The notes under the pieces are model-generated. The model made no database searches and was not told the DNA's origin. It worked only from the letters and a program-made list of their open reading frames with translations. DNA of 64,000 bases from Pedobacter sp. BMA (lineage in GTDB: Bacteria > Bacteroidota > Bacteroidia > Sphingobacteriales > Sphingobacteriaceae), in the NCBI RefSeq assembly GCF_001027745.1, contig NZ_LECU01000005.1, positions 124,001 through 188,000 of the forward strand. Reading direction: 5' to 3'. Below are positions 36,863-46,322 of this stretch, piece by piece. Each line of letters opens with the position of its first letter. Position 1 is the stretch's first letter. Made by a program: the position numbers and the translations under genes.

Positions 36863-37449
36863 AGTCCGCTTACACCGCCGCTCACCACCAGTTTCATTGC
36901 ATCAGCAGCACTCATATTCAAATCTTTAACCCGCTCTTTATTTACAATACAAAGCTGGCCGGCAAAAGAATATGACAGCGGAAAATAAACAGCTACCTCA
37001 TCGGGCAAATCCAGTTTTTCAAGATGTGGCTGTGTTAGAAATCCGATTTTCTTCAAACCGCCTTCTACTTCAACCAAAACCGGGTGATTAAACTTCTTTT
37101 CGTCACCAACAAATGCTTCAGTTAAATCTTTTATGGAAGAATAAATAAAATTAAACAGCGGCATTCGTTGCATCATCCGCTGAAACCAGTTGTACATCGG
37201 CTCAGTAACCAGATTCGTTACAAAAATACCAGCCATTAAAATAATGGTCAAAACAGTAAGTAAACCTAAACCAGGAATATTCCGGCTTTCCCCTGTTTTA
37301 GGGTTCACACCCAGAATATTATTCACATTTAACCAGCTATCTACGGTTGTAACTGCCCACACCACGATAAAAATACTCACAGCAATGGGGACAACAATTA
37401 ATAAACCTTTTATGATATAGTTTAAAATAGCTTTCCCGATCTTATTCAT
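36859..37449 (-). CDS. DUF502 family membrane protein
   Basis: A 196-residue protein with two N-terminal membrane helices (about 10-32 and 63-82) and a soluble C-terminal domain, matching DUF502 in layout (GLLIVVPIAVSIFIVVW, then TNLVTEPMYNWFQRMMQRMPLFNFIYSSIKDLTEAF). The function of the family is unknown. It lies 63 bases downstream of murF-alr on the same strand and may be co-transcribed. Confidence 0.88.
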   Translation of the reverse strand: MNKIGKAILNYIIKGLLIVVPIAVSIFIVVWAVTTVDSWLNVNNILGVNPKTGESRNIPGLGLLTVLTIILMAGIFVTNLVTEPMYNWFQRMMQRMPLFNFIYSSIKDLTEAFVGDEKKFNHPVLVEVEGGLKKIGFLTQPHLEKLDLPDEVAVYFPLSYSFAGQLCIVNKERVKDLNMSAADAMKLVVSGGVSGL

Positions 37450-37512
37450 GCTGCAAACTTATTCAAAATTCTTTACAAACTGAATTGGTTCATTACTCAT
37501 CAGCCCAACCAC

Positions 37513-39972
37513 TTATTCATAAAAGTAAACCCGCTTCACACGTTGGGAAATACTGGTTAGTATTTCATATGGAATCGTATTAATTTCCTCAGCAAGTGTC
37601 ATGATATTGTGCTCATGATTAAAAACAATCGCTTCGTCACCAGGCTTTACATCAATGCCGGTTACATCAAGCATAGTCATATCCATACAAATCGAACCAA
37701 TAGTAGGTACCAGCTGACCGTTGATTAACATTTTACCCGTCCCATTTCCAAATGCGCGGGTATAACCATCAGCATACCCAATTTTTACAGTAGCAATTTT
37801 CCCCCCATCCGGCATTACCCCTCTCCTGCTATACCCAACTGTTTCTCCTGCAGTAAGTTCCTTTACCTGGGTCACTGTAGTTTTAAGTACCATAGTGGTT
37901 TGCAAGCCTTTATTCGCTAAAATACCTGAATCGAAACCATACAAACCTATTCCCAAACGAACCATATCCAGTTGTGCATCGGGCCAGCGGCTAATACCCG
38001 AGGTATTCGAAATATGCAGCAAAGGCCTGTAGCCCAAACTATCAATAAGTTTTGCAGCAGTAACTCCAAAACGATCAATCTGCAGTTGCGTAAAACCATC
38101 ATGCTCCGCTTCTGCACTTGCTACCAGGTGAGAGAAGATACTCTTTACCTTTATCCGCTGAGAATCTTTAATTGAGATCAGGAGCTGATCAATTTCACGC
38201 TCGTCAAAGCCCAATCTATGCATACCGCTATCTATTTTGATGTGTACCGGATAATCAAAGTCATAATCAGATAGTGCATTAAGGAAGCTGTTCAGTATCC
38301 CGATGCTGTAGATTTCAGGCTCCAGATTGTATTTGACTATCGCTTCAAACGCTGATTCCTCAGGACTCATTACCATAATAGGTAAGCTAATCCCGGCTTT
38401 TCTCAGTGCTATCCCTTCATCTGCATAGGCCACGGCCAGATAATCCACCTTGTGAAATTGTAGCAAATTGGCAATCTCAAAACTTCCGCTTCCATAAGAG
38501 AAGGCCTTAACCATCGCCATAATTTTTACTCCTGATTTTAATTTAGAACGATAAAACTGCAGATTGCCAACCATGGCATTTAAATCAATCTCTAAAACCG
38601 TGTCGTGGATTTTTTGCGTTAGCAATTTACTGATCCGCCCAAATTCAAAACGGCGGGCTCCTTTAACCAAAACCGTTTCGTGATTAAATACTAAACCCGG
38701 AAACGCCTCTATAAATGCTGAAGTATTCTCAAAAAACTGTGTCTCCATTTCAAAAAGTGTCGAAAACTGCGTAATCTGCGTTCCGATACCTATCAGCCGA
38801 TTCACATTTTTCTGTGCCAGTAAACCGGCAATTTCACCATACAAATCCTCATCCTCTCTGCCCGTTTCAAATAAGTCAGAAAGAATAACAGTTTTCTTCG
38901 CATGCTGATTCTGCTGATTGAGAAAGTCGAGCGCTATGGCCAGCGAAGAAATGTCAGCACTATAAGAATCATCGATGATCGAACATTGGTTAATACCGTT
39001 TTTGAGTTCAAGCCGCATACTTACATGACTTAGCTTTTCCAAACGCGAATCTGCCTGCTGTGCGCTATAACCCATAGCTAATAAAGTAGCCCAGCAGATC
39101 ATGCCATTCTCTATTGAAGCCTTATCTTTAAAAGGAAGCATACACTCAATCTCCCTATCCTCAAATATAGCCCTCAGGTAACAGTTGCTTTCAATAGGTT
39201 CAATCGCAATGATACGAAGATCGGCTTCAGCCTTAGTGCTCCAGCTAAACTTTCGTTTGCCCGGCAGCGCCTTAAAGTTCACCTCATTTACATAATCAGG
39301 CGAATAAATAAAGAGGTCACTGTTTTCAAACAGCTTCAATTTCTCTTTTAACTTTTGTTTCTTTGAAGCAAAGCCTTCTGCATGTGCCTCCCCAATATTG
39401 GTTAAAATTCCAATCTTTGGCTGAATGATATCGGCCAGCAACTCCATTTCATTAATGGCAGATATGCCTGCTTCAAAAATTCCAAGTGTATGATCAGTAT
39501 CAATCTGCCAAACCGAAAATGGTACACCGATTTGAGAATTATAGCTCTTCGGACTCCTTACAATATTATAATCGGCAGCCAGCAGCTGATAGAGCCACTC
39601 CTTAACAATTGTCTTACCGTTGCTCCCAGTGATACCAATAGTATCGAGTTTAAAAAAATTCCGGTGAGCAATGGCCAGCTTTTGAAGAGCACGTAACACA
39701 TCGTCAACTAAAATAAAATTACAATCTGGGTATTGATCAATATAATGTGGACTACTGATCACGAAATTTCTAATGTCCTTACTATAGGCATCCGCTATAA
39801 ATTCATGTCCGTTGCGGTGAGAAACCAACGCGAAAAACAAAGCAGATTCAGGCATAAATACCGAACGGCTATCGATAATCAGGTATTGAATAACCACTTC
39901 TCCATCAAGTAACCGGGTATCGGAATTTAAAATCCCGGCGATGGTAGAGAGGGTATATATTGGGTCCAGCAT
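37513..39972 (-). CDS. Bifunctional MurF ligase / alanine racemase
   Basis: An 819-residue fusion of two peptidoglycan precursor enzymes. Residues 1-450 are a Mur ligase with ATP loop GITGSNGKT (113-121), which adds D-Ala-D-Ala to UDP-MurNAc-tripeptide (MurF). Residues 455-819 are a PLP alanine racemase with the PLP lysine K489 in MVKAFSYGSG and the C-terminal racemase barrel ending (GSICMDMTMLDVTG). The fusion supplies D-alanine beside its use and is usual in Bacteroidota, so it is not an anomaly. Confidence 0.95.
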   Translation of the reverse strand: MLDPIYTLSTIAGILNSDTRLLDGEVVIQYLIIDSRSVFMPESALFFALVSHRNGHEFIADAYSKDIRNFVISSPHYIDQYPDCNFILVDDVLRALQKLAIAHRNFFKLDTIGITGSNGKTIVKEWLYQLLAADYNIVRSPKSYNSQIGVPFSVWQIDTDHTLGIFEAGISAINEMELLADIIQPKIGILTNIGEAHAEGFASKKQKLKEKLKLFENSDLFIYSPDYVNEVNFKALPGKRKFSWSTKAEADLRIIAIEPIESNCYLRAIFEDREIECMLPFKDKASIENGMICWATLLAMGYSAQQADSRLEKLSHVSMRLELKNGINQCSIIDDSYSADISSLAIALDFLNQQNQHAKKTVILSDLFETGREDEDLYGEIAGLLAQKNVNRLIGIGTQITQFSTLFEMETQFFENTSAFIEAFPGLVFNHETVLVKGARRFEFGRISKLLTQKIHDTVLEIDLNAMVGNLQFYRSKLKSGVKIMAMVKAFSYGSGSFEIANLLQFHKVDYLAVAYADEGIALRKAGISLPIMVMSPEESAFEAIVKYNLEPEIYSIGILNSFLNALSDYDFDYPVHIKIDSGMHRLGFDEREIDQLLISIKDSQRIKVKSIFSHLVASAEAEHDGFTQLQIDRFGVTAAKLIDSLGYRPLLHISNTSGISRWPDAQLDMVRLGIGLYGFDSGILANKGLQTTMVLKTTVTQVKELTAGETVGYSRRGVMPDGGKIATVKIGYADGYTRAFGNGTGKMLINGQLVPTIGSICMDMTMLDVTGIDVKPGDEAIVFNHEHNIMTLAEEINTIPYEILTSISQRVKRVYFYE

Positions 39973-40033
39973 GTGATTATATTAAGAAAAATATGCTAAA
40001 GGTTTTTATTTTTACGAATTTCAGTAAATAATT

Positions 40034-40522
40034 ATGAAAAGCGGTAAAGAAGAGACAGCAATATTAGATAAAAAACAGGCATCAGCCAAGGCTGAAAGTT
40101 TTTGTGTATATCAGGAACGGTCTCAAAAAGAAGTCAGGTACAAACTGGTGGAATGGGGAATGCGTGGCGATGAGCTGGAAGAAATTCTTTCTGATCTGAT
40201 TACCAATAACTTTTTGAACGAGGAACGCTTTGCATTGCAATATGCTTCAGGAAAATTCCGCATCAAAAAATGGGGCCGTACAAAAATCAAACAGGGATTA
40301 AAACTTAAAGGTGTCCCCGAGCGGATTCTTCAAAAAGCGCTATACAGTATGAACGATGATGAATATCTCGAAACCCTGATACAGTTGGCTGAGAAAAAAG
40401 CGGCTTCTCTAAACGAAACAAACCCCTTAAAAAGAAAAATGAAACTCATCAGCTACCTTCAGGGAAGAGGATTTGAAAATGATTTAATTTTTGTTGCCCT
40501 GAAAGCCAGCAATTTAAATTAA
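40034..40522 (+). CDS. recX: Regulatory protein RecX
   Basis: A 162-residue helical protein of the RecX family, which binds RecA filaments and limits RecA activity. Typical repeat text: RSQKEVRYKLVEWG, ITNNFLNEERFALQYASGKFRIKKWGRTKI, and LISYLQGRGFENDLI. It is transcribed away from murF-alr. A tRNA promoter starts 26 bases after its stop. Confidence 0.94.
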   Translation: MKSGKEETAILDKKQASAKAESFCVYQERSQKEVRYKLVEWGMRGDELEEILSDLITNNFLNEERFALQYASGKFRIKKWGRTKIKQGLKLKGVPERILQKALYSMNDDEYLETLIQLAEKKAASLNETNPLKRKMKLISYLQGRGFENDLIFVALKASNLN

Positions 40523-40548
40523 ATATTAAATTTTTAATAAAAAATCCC

Positions 40549-40578
40549 TTGACAGAAATATAAATCTCTCTATATTTG
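40549..40578 (+). promoter_or_regulatory. Promoter of the tRNA genes
   Basis: TTGACA (40549-40554) and TATATTTG (40571-40578), with 19 bases between TTG and TAnnTTTG. This is an exact match to the Bacteroidota promoter form and lies 37 bases before tRNA-Gly. Confidence 0.85.
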
Positions 40579-40615
40579 CATCACCAAAACGAAACAGCAT
40601 ATCGGTTTTGTTCAT

Positions 40616-40688
<73 letters not shown>

Positions 40689-40690
40689 CT

Positions 40691-40716
40691 AAATGCCTTC
40701 CTACCAGGAGGCATTT
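40691..40716 (+). terminator. Hairpin between tRNA-Gly and tRNA-Leu
   Basis: AAATGCC (40691-40697) and GGCATTT (40710-40716) with an inner TCCT/AGGA stem, followed by ATTTTTAAATTT. Possibly a processing or partial termination signal. Confidence 0.6.
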
Positions 40717-40755
40717 ATTTTTAAATTTGGCTTCCGGTTTCGGAATCAACCAAAT

Positions 40756-40840
40756 GCTCAGATGGTGGAACTGGTAGACACGCAGGACTTAAAATCCTGT
40801 GCCCTTAACAGGCGTGCGGGTTCGATTCCCGCTCTGAGTA
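40756..40840 (+). tRNA. tRNA-Leu (anticodon TAA)
   Basis: An 85-nt class II tRNA: acceptor GCTCAGA/TCTGAGT (first pair G-U), anticodon stem CAGGA/TCCTG with loop CTTAAAA (anticodon TAA at 40790-40792), variable arm, and GGTTCGATTCC T arm. Discriminator A, as expected for leucine; no encoded CCA. Confidence 0.96.
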
Positions 40841-40857
40841 CATCAAAAATCAAATTT

Positions 40858-40885
40858 AAATCCCTTACATTTCTGTAAGGGATTT
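40858..40885. terminator. Terminator after tRNA-Leu
   Basis: A perfect 12-bp stem AAATCCCTTACA (40858-40869) with its complement (40874-40885), loop TTTC, and T7 run. It also faces the converging lipoprotein gene. Confidence 0.88.
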
Positions 40886-40894
40886 TTTTATACC

Positions 40895-41446
40895 CTACTG
40901 GCCCCAGTTCACCTGAATACCATGTTCCTGCGCATATGCTTTGCCCTTCTCCATCAAACGATTATAATTTTGCTCAAAACGCATTCCATACTTCTGATCA
41001 ATATCTTTGATCAATACTTCTTTAGCCGATTGGCTGCCTTTAGCATCACAAAGTTTCGCATAAGCCATGTACTCATTTTTATAGACCGGGATAACCAGTT
41101 CGTACAATGATGTGGACAACGCTTTGATTTCCTGTTCTTCATCGCCGGAAACAGATAGCTTCTTCACTTTGTCGAGCGACTGCTCCAGATATAAAATCTT
41201 ATTGGTGATGTTGGTAACGGCTTCATTGCCCTTCTTTTTACTTGATGGGATGTCAGGGAATTCTTTGGTTTCGTCATTAATGTGCCTTGCAAGATCTGGA
41301 CTGGCAAAATCATTGATCATATTCGTGTTCAATATGGCAATATCAAAAAATCGTTCCGGCGTCTCTGAACATGCAGAAAAGAAAAGCACAGCTAAAATGA
41401 GAAAATAAGAGAATGTTTTACGGGATAGGGCTTGAAATTTGTTCAT
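40895..41446 (-). CDS. Hypothetical lipoprotein
   Basis: A 183-residue protein with a lipoprotein signal (LFFSAC, Cys at about 26) and a mature all-helical, charged domain (LEQSLDKVKKL, EIKALSTSLYELVIPVYKNEYMAYAKL). The family is not recognised. It is a single gene facing the tRNA-Leu terminator. Its 290-bp downstream-of-GH3 neighbourhood holds a possible small RNA. Confidence 0.75.
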   Translation of the reverse strand: MNKFQALSRKTFSYFLILAVLFFSACSETPERFFDIAILNTNMINDFASPDLARHINDETKEFPDIPSSKKKGNEAVTNITNKILYLEQSLDKVKKLSVSGDEEQEIKALSTSLYELVIPVYKNEYMAYAKLCDAKGSQSAKEVLIKDIDQKYGMRFEQNYNRLMEKGKAYAQEHGIQVNWGQ

Positions 41447-41603
41447 CTTCTGGATATAAAATAGGTTTAAATATTAAGTCATACCCTTAACAAAGATTAA
41501 GCCGAAATCACGTTTCTGAGGCGAAATCTGAGCAGAAAGAGAAATAGGCACATCGGCTAATTCTCATTTAAAAGTAATACTAATCATACAAAATTTAATA
41601 TTT

Positions 41604-41633
41604 TTGCATAATTCAAAATTAATTGTACCTTTG
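41604..41633 (+). promoter_or_regulatory. Promoter of a candidate small RNA
   Basis: TTG (41604-41606), 19 bases, TACCTTTG (41626-41633): a full match to the Bacteroidota promoter form. There is no gene for it to serve on this strand except the short transcript ending at the terminator near 41691. Confidence 0.75.
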
Positions 41634-41639
41634 TTCCGA

Positions 41640-41691
41640 GAGCGTTAATTTAAGGGCGGTCAGCTGTAATGGTTGATCGCCCTATTTTTTT
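41640..41691 (+). ncRNA. Candidate small RNA of about 52 nt
   Basis: A consensus promoter ends at 41633, and a terminator hairpin (AGGGCGGTCA at 41653-41662 with TGATCGCCCT at 41674-41683, 10 bp with one G-U) is followed by T7. In between there is no start codon with a useful ORF. The plus-strand neighbour downstream is antisense to the GH3 gene end, so the transcript is not a leader. The small size and position suggest an orphan sRNA; the hairpin could also serve as a GH3 terminator on the other strand. Confidence 0.55.
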
Positions 41692-41736
41692 GCTACGCCC
41701 CCTGGATTAAGATCAAATGAACCGTCGCCAAATGGC

Positions 41737-44112
41737 CTACTGAATCACAAAGTCGCCCTCCAGCTTAATTTCATCTGACGAACCACCCACCATTAAGTGA
41801 TAAGCACCCGGTTCTACCACCCATTGCATTTTTTGATTATAAATTTCAAGATCCGATTTATTCAAAGTAAAACTCAGCGTCTTTTGTTCCCCCGCCTTCA
41901 AAGCAACTCTTTGAAACTTTATCAGTTGTTTACCAGGCAATACAACCGACGATTTTTTATGCTGTAGATAAAGCTGTACCACCTCATCGCCATCAATAGA
42001 TCCGGTATTTTTTACATCAATTTTAACACTCACCGTTTTTTGTCCCGTATTCGCAACCATATGAAGATTTTGGTAGCCAAAAGTGGTATAGCTTAAACCA
42101 AATCCAAAAGAATATAAGGGTTTAGCATCCATTTCAATGTAATCATGTTTCTCAGGATAGCGCGCATTATAATAAACCGGTAGCTGTCCAACAGATTTAG
42201 GTACCGAAATCGTTAACCTTCCTGCAGGATTGTAGTCGCCGAAAAGGACATCAGCAATGGCATTACCACCTTCTTGCCCCGGATACCAGGCATCAAGTAT
42301 CGAAGGGACATGTTCAGCAGCCCAGTTTAAGTTTAAAGGCCTGCCTTTAATCAATACCAGCACAACAGGTTTCCCTGTTTTCATAACTGCTTTCAGCAAC
42401 TTCATCTGGTCGCCCATTAAATCAAGTGTTGCACGGTCATAACCTTCACCACTTTCCATATCACTAACCGTTTGTGCTTTTGCATCCACTTTCGCAGCAC
42501 CGGTTTCAATATATTCCGTTTTAAAATCCCGCGCGCTCGAACCACCCAGTACAATCACCACCGCATCAGATTTCTTCGCTGCCGATACCGCGTCATCGAT
42601 ATTACTTGACATCGTATCACGGATGCCACAACCTTTTATATAGTTGATTTTCGTTGTTTCGCCTAGCTTATTTTTAATACCCTGCAAAACGGTAACTACA
42701 TTTCCATCTGCCTGTGGCGCAGTATAGTCGCCTAACTGGTTATACACATTGTCGGCATTAGGGCCTATAACCGCAATACTTTTTAATTTTTTACTCAGTG
42801 GAAGCAGTTGATTCTGGTTCTTTAATAGAATTACCGATTCACGCGCAACCTCGCGGGCAATCCCGATTTTCCCGGCATCCCTTACCTTTTGTTTAGCCAC
42901 CTGTGGATCAACATAAGGATTTTCAAATAAACCCATCCTGAACTTAATCCGCAGCACCCTGCTCACGGCAGTATCCAGTACCTGACCAGAAACTTTACCC
43001 TGTTTGATGGCATCCAGCAGGGATTTTCCATAACCTATCCCACTTAAATCAGCATCCAACCCCGCATTAATGGCCAATGAAGCCGCATCGGCATCGGTTG
43101 CCGCAACATGATGGTTGGCTTTTAGCCCTGAAATGCTGTTTAAGTCTGAAACCACGAAACCTTTAAAGCCCCAGTCCTGACGCAGGATATCTTTCATCAA
43201 AACCGAATTAGAAGAGCAGGGAACACCGTCAATAGAATTATAAGAAGTCATTACCGACAGTACGCCCGCTTTTACAGCAGCCTTAAACTGGGGTAAATAA
43301 AACTGATGTAACGTCCGCAAGCCAAGGTTGATGCTGCTTCCATTATGCCCACCCTCCGGAGCACCATAAGCAGCCAGGTGTTTTAAGGTCGCCACTACAT
43401 TCACACCGCTGTTAACCGACTTCCCCTGTAAGCCACGGACCATACCCTCACCCATCCGGCTGATCAGTACATGGTCTTCACCATAGGTTTCTTCCACCCT
43501 CGACCACCGCGGTTCGCGAGCCAGATCCAGCACCGGGCCATAACCAATATGTCCGCCTTGCACCCGTGTTTCTTCAGCAATTGCAGCAGCCATTTTCTCA
43601 ATTAACTCAGGATCAAATGTACTGCTCTGCCCTATTGAAGTTGGAAAAACGGTTGTGCCAATGGCCATATGACCATGGGGAGCCTCCTCAGAAAGCAATA
43701 CAGGGATACCTAAACGCGTGTTTTCAATCGCATATTTCTGGATGGCATTCGTTGCTTTTGCCGCAAGTTCAGGATTTAATCCATTTGCCAGGGTCTTTTT
43801 AGTCCAGGGATCTGCACGCAATGTTGCCCACAACATTCCCGTATACGATTCCTTTAACGATTTTTTAAAGGCCTCACTTACTTCAACCTCATTACCATTC
43901 TTGGTATACATAGGCCAGCCCAATGGCATGGAAATCTGTCCCACTTTTTCCTCAACAGTCATCCGAGAAAGTAAATCCTTAATCCGGCTTTCTACAGGTG
44001 CTTTTGCATTCTTATATAAGGGAAGCGTGCCTTTCGTTTGTGCAAAGCCCGGAATGTTAAATGTTGAAAATGCCAGACTCAGGCATAGGGTAATTTGTAG
44101 TTTTTTATTCAT
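41737..44112 (-). CDS. Glycoside hydrolase family 3 (beta-glucosidase/xylosidase-like)
   Basis: A 791-residue exported enzyme with a signal peptide (about 1-25). It has the GH3 barrel (about 40-380), the C-terminal alpha/beta sandwich (about 430-650) and a fibronectin-like tail (about 690-785). The catalytic nucleophile is probably Asp323 in FVVSDLNSISGL. GH3 enzymes remove terminal beta-linked sugars. It is the last gene of the long minus-strand locus, 12 bases after the M19 dipeptidase. Confidence 0.92.
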   Translation of the reverse strand: MNKKLQITLCLSLAFSTFNIPGFAQTKGTLPLYKNAKAPVESRIKDLLSRMTVEEKVGQISMPLGWPMYTKNGNEVEVSEAFKKSLKESYTGMLWATLRADPWTKKTLANGLNPELAAKATNAIQKYAIENTRLGIPVLLSEEAPHGHMAIGTTVFPTSIGQSSTFDPELIEKMAAAIAEETRVQGGHIGYGPVLDLAREPRWSRVEETYGEDHVLISRMGEGMVRGLQGKSVNSGVNVVATLKHLAAYGAPEGGHNGSSINLGLRTLHQFYLPQFKAAVKAGVLSVMTSYNSIDGVPCSSNSVLMKDILRQDWGFKGFVVSDLNSISGLKANHHVAATDADAASLAINAGLDADLSGIGYGKSLLDAIKQGKVSGQVLDTAVSRVLRIKFRMGLFENPYVDPQVAKQKVRDAGKIGIAREVARESVILLKNQNQLLPLSKKLKSIAVIGPNADNVYNQLGDYTAPQADGNVVTVLQGIKNKLGETTKINYIKGCGIRDTMSSNIDDAVSAAKKSDAVVIVLGGSSARDFKTEYIETGAAKVDAKAQTVSDMESGEGYDRATLDLMGDQMKLLKAVMKTGKPVVLVLIKGRPLNLNWAAEHVPSILDAWYPGQEGGNAIADVLFGDYNPAGRLTISVPKSVGQLPVYYNARYPEKHDYIEMDAKPLYSFGFGLSYTTFGYQNLHMVANTGQKTVSVKIDVKNTGSIDGDEVVQLYLQHKKSSVVLPGKQLIKFQRVALKAGEQKTLSFTLNKSDLEIYNQKMQWVVEPGAYHLMVGGSSDEIKLEGDFVIQ

Positions 44113-44124
44113 ATCAGCTAAATA

Positions 44125-45195
44125 TTATGCCCAGGCCTTCCTCAGGAAACGTAGCCAGTTTCCATGCATCAGGTTTTCGACATCAGTATCGGTGTAACCT
44201 CGTTTTTTAAATAAATCCGGCACTTTCTGTAAGTCAGCAATGGTTTCCAGGTCGTAAGGACACTGCTCTCTGCCAAAGGCGCCGTCCAGGTCTGAACCTA
44301 TGCCCACGTGCAATGCGTTGCCTGCAAGCTGGCATATGTGATCAATATGATCAATCATCACCTCCAGATTACAGTTCATCGCTCTTGGTTGCGAAATTCC
44401 CCTTTGCCAATCCGGTACCATCATCCAGGCATCAAGCGCTGCACCAATCACGGCACCTCTGTCAACAAGCGCTTTAATCTGTTCATCGCTGTACTGCCGG
44501 TTATGGTTAACCAGACTACGGCAGTTGTTGTGCGAAGCCCAGATATGTCCGCTAAAACGGCCCAATGCATCCCAGAAACTGTCGTCACATAAGTGCGTCG
44601 CGTCTAAGATAACATTTAATCTCTCCATTTCCTTCAGTAATTCATGCCCCAATGGGGTCATCTTACCTGTAGCATCTGTCCCCTGCGCGTACCTGCCGGG
44701 GCCATAATGCGCCGGACCAACAGCCCGCAGACCATTCTCCCATGCCCGTTCCAGATGTTGCGGCGTAACATAAGAATCAGCACCTTCCAGACTCAAAATG
44801 TAGCCCACTGGTTTTTCAGTTGCAGGCTGATCATTCCGCCACAACGAAAGGTGTTTCTCAAGCGTCTCCAGGTTATAAACCTGAAACATTTCACCCGCAT
44901 CTTCCATGGCTTTATACCAGGCCAGCTGACCCTGTGTTTGGGCCCAGGCCTGCTCCGGCGAGTGCCAGCCAGGCAGATGATTATCGGGGGCCACATATCT
45001 CGCAATCTGGGTAGCTACCACCAAACCAATATTTCCTTTTCGCAACTCCGGAAGCGACACCGTTGCCAATGCCCGGTCGGGCTTATCAGTTAAACCCTCT
45101 TCCCGCTTATTGATCGATGAAACCTCCTGTGTTAAATCACGGTTCCACTCCAAAGCATTCATGCTCAAATCCAAATGGGCGTCTATTGTAAACAT
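44125..45195 (-). CDS. M19 membrane dipeptidase family protein
   Basis: A 356-residue zinc dipeptidase of the renal dipeptidase (M19) family. The N-terminal metal motif is DAHLDL; the bridging Glu is probably in LSLEGADSY; the His in DATHLCDD and the ASHNNCR segment follow, plus IGSDLDGAFG. M19 enzymes cut dipeptides, often with a D-residue at the second position. There is no signal peptide, so it is probably cytoplasmic. It lies in a series with a DSD1-like PLP enzyme, RidA and a GntP permease, suggesting D-amino-acid dipeptide use. Confidence 0.92.
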   Translation of the reverse strand: MFTIDAHLDLSMNALEWNRDLTQEVSSINKREEGLTDKPDRALATVSLPELRKGNIGLVVATQIARYVAPDNHLPGWHSPEQAWAQTQGQLAWYKAMEDAGEMFQVYNLETLEKHLSLWRNDQPATEKPVGYILSLEGADSYVTPQHLERAWENGLRAVGPAHYGPGRYAQGTDATGKMTPLGHELLKEMERLNVILDATHLCDDSFWDALGRFSGHIWASHNNCRSLVNHNRQYSDEQIKALVDRGAVIGAALDAWMMVPDWQRGISQPRAMNCNLEVMIDHIDHICQLAGNALHVGIGSDLDGAFGREQCPYDLETIADLQKVPDLFKKRGYTDTDVENLMHGNWLRFLRKAWA

Positions 45196-45204
45196 GCTTA
45201 TTTC

Positions 45205-46320
45205 TTAAATGGTAATTTTTCTTTTTCGGGAAATGATATCCCAGTAATCAAGGGATCGATCTGTTCTCAGGCAAATTGCACTTTCGTGCAGCGCCACTGT
45301 TGGACAAACATGATAAGGTAATCCATATAGCATGTCGCCAGGCAAGTAGGCCTCAGGTTCGGCAGTACTTAATACCAGATGCTCTTCACTCTGACTTTGA
45401 ACCTCAAGCAACGGTGCATTAATAAAAAACACGCGGTTCCTCAATTCCTTTTCTGCTGCAACCGCTTTGTGACCGAGGTCAGTACATACCAACCCCTCAT
45501 CCGGAAGTGATACTACTCTGCTCGCTACCAGTGCAGCGGTTTGAAAAGGCTGTTCCGGATAAGCATCCTGGTAGCCTTTATCCCAAAGGATAAAAGTACC
45601 GGGACTACACTCAAAATCTGTTTCTGCAGCGTAGATGGGGAAAGTAGGCGTACCGCCGGCAACAATGGTAATGCCATAGCCTAAATGCGCTTCAACCTTT
45701 TCCCGCAAATCCAGTAACTGTTTGATAACAGGTGCCGATTTCTCGATCCTTGCCTCCAGCGCTGCATCATGGATATGACCATCATAAGCATGCAATCCAA
45801 CAACAGTTATACCCGGAAGATGCTGAAGGTTTTCCAATAAACTTAAAGCCATTCCGGGAAGTAGGCCTGTTCGGTTCATACCCACATTCAAATCGATATA
45901 CACATCCAATTCAGCGCGCTCTTCTACAGCCTTTGCAGAAAGTTGCCGGGCTATTTCCAGGCTATCTGCGAGGCAGCTGAATGCCGTATCAGGGTACCGA
46001 CATTTAAGCTTAAACAACCGGCTCATATTTTCAGCCACAGGCTGATAGGCAAGCAAAACATCAGGTACCCTATCTAAAGCCAGCATTTCTGCCTCAGCGA
46101 TGGTAGCACACTTAAACTTATTGATGCCTGCCGATAACAGCAGCCTGGTAATTTCCCTGCACTTATAAGTCTTCATATGCGGCCGTAACCGCTCAATCCG
46201 GTTAATCATGCTTTTCAGCAAACCGATGTTGGCCGTTAAACGCTCCTCATAAAAAATAAGGGATGGCGTTTCAATATGCGCTTCATCAGGCAGCAGGTAC
46301 CAGGCTTGCTCCTTTTCCAT
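45205..46320 (-). CDS. PLP-dependent D-amino-acid enzyme (D-threonine aldolase / DSD1-like)
   Basis: A 371-residue fold-type III PLP enzyme with an alanine racemase N-terminal barrel. The PLP lysine is K50 in RPHMKTYK. The C-terminal metal site H337-x-C339 in YHVCPTVALHE matches the zinc motif of D-serine dehydratase-like (DSD1) and related D-threonine aldolase enzymes. It would open D-serine or D-threonine to non-D products. It is separated from RidA by two bases; RidA clears reactive imines that such enzymes release. Confidence 0.88.
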   Translation of the reverse strand: MEKEQAWYLLPDEAHIETPSLIFYEERLTANIGLLKSMINRIERLRPHMKTYKCREITRLLLSAGINKFKCATIAEAEMLALDRVPDVLLAYQPVAENMSRLFKLKCRYPDTAFSCLADSLEIARQLSAKAVEERAELDVYIDLNVGMNRTGLLPGMALSLLENLQHLPGITVVGLHAYDGHIHDAALEARIEKSAPVIKQLLDLREKVEAHLGYGITIVAGGTPTFPIYAAETDFECSPGTFILWDKGYQDAYPEQPFQTAALVASRVVSLPDEGLVCTDLGHKAVAAEKELRNRVFFINAPLLEVQSQSEEHLVLSTAEPEAYLPGDMLYGLPYHVCPTVALHESAICLRTDRSLDYWDIISRKRKITI

Positions 46321-46322
46321 GT

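Noticed and set aside
37513..39972. MurF-alanine racemase fusion as a novel gene fusion
   Set aside because: This fusion is usual in Bacteroidota.
40693..40878. 61-codon ORF over tRNA-Leu
   Set aside because: It reads through a complete tRNA gene and its terminator stem.
43718..44197. 159-codon ORF antisense across the GH3 and M19 junction
   Set aside because: Overlaps two real genes and shows no domain.
44644..45093. 149-codon ORF antisense to the M19 dipeptidase
   Set aside because: Shadow of a well-supported gene on the other strand; sequence rich in improbable Pro/Arg/His runs.
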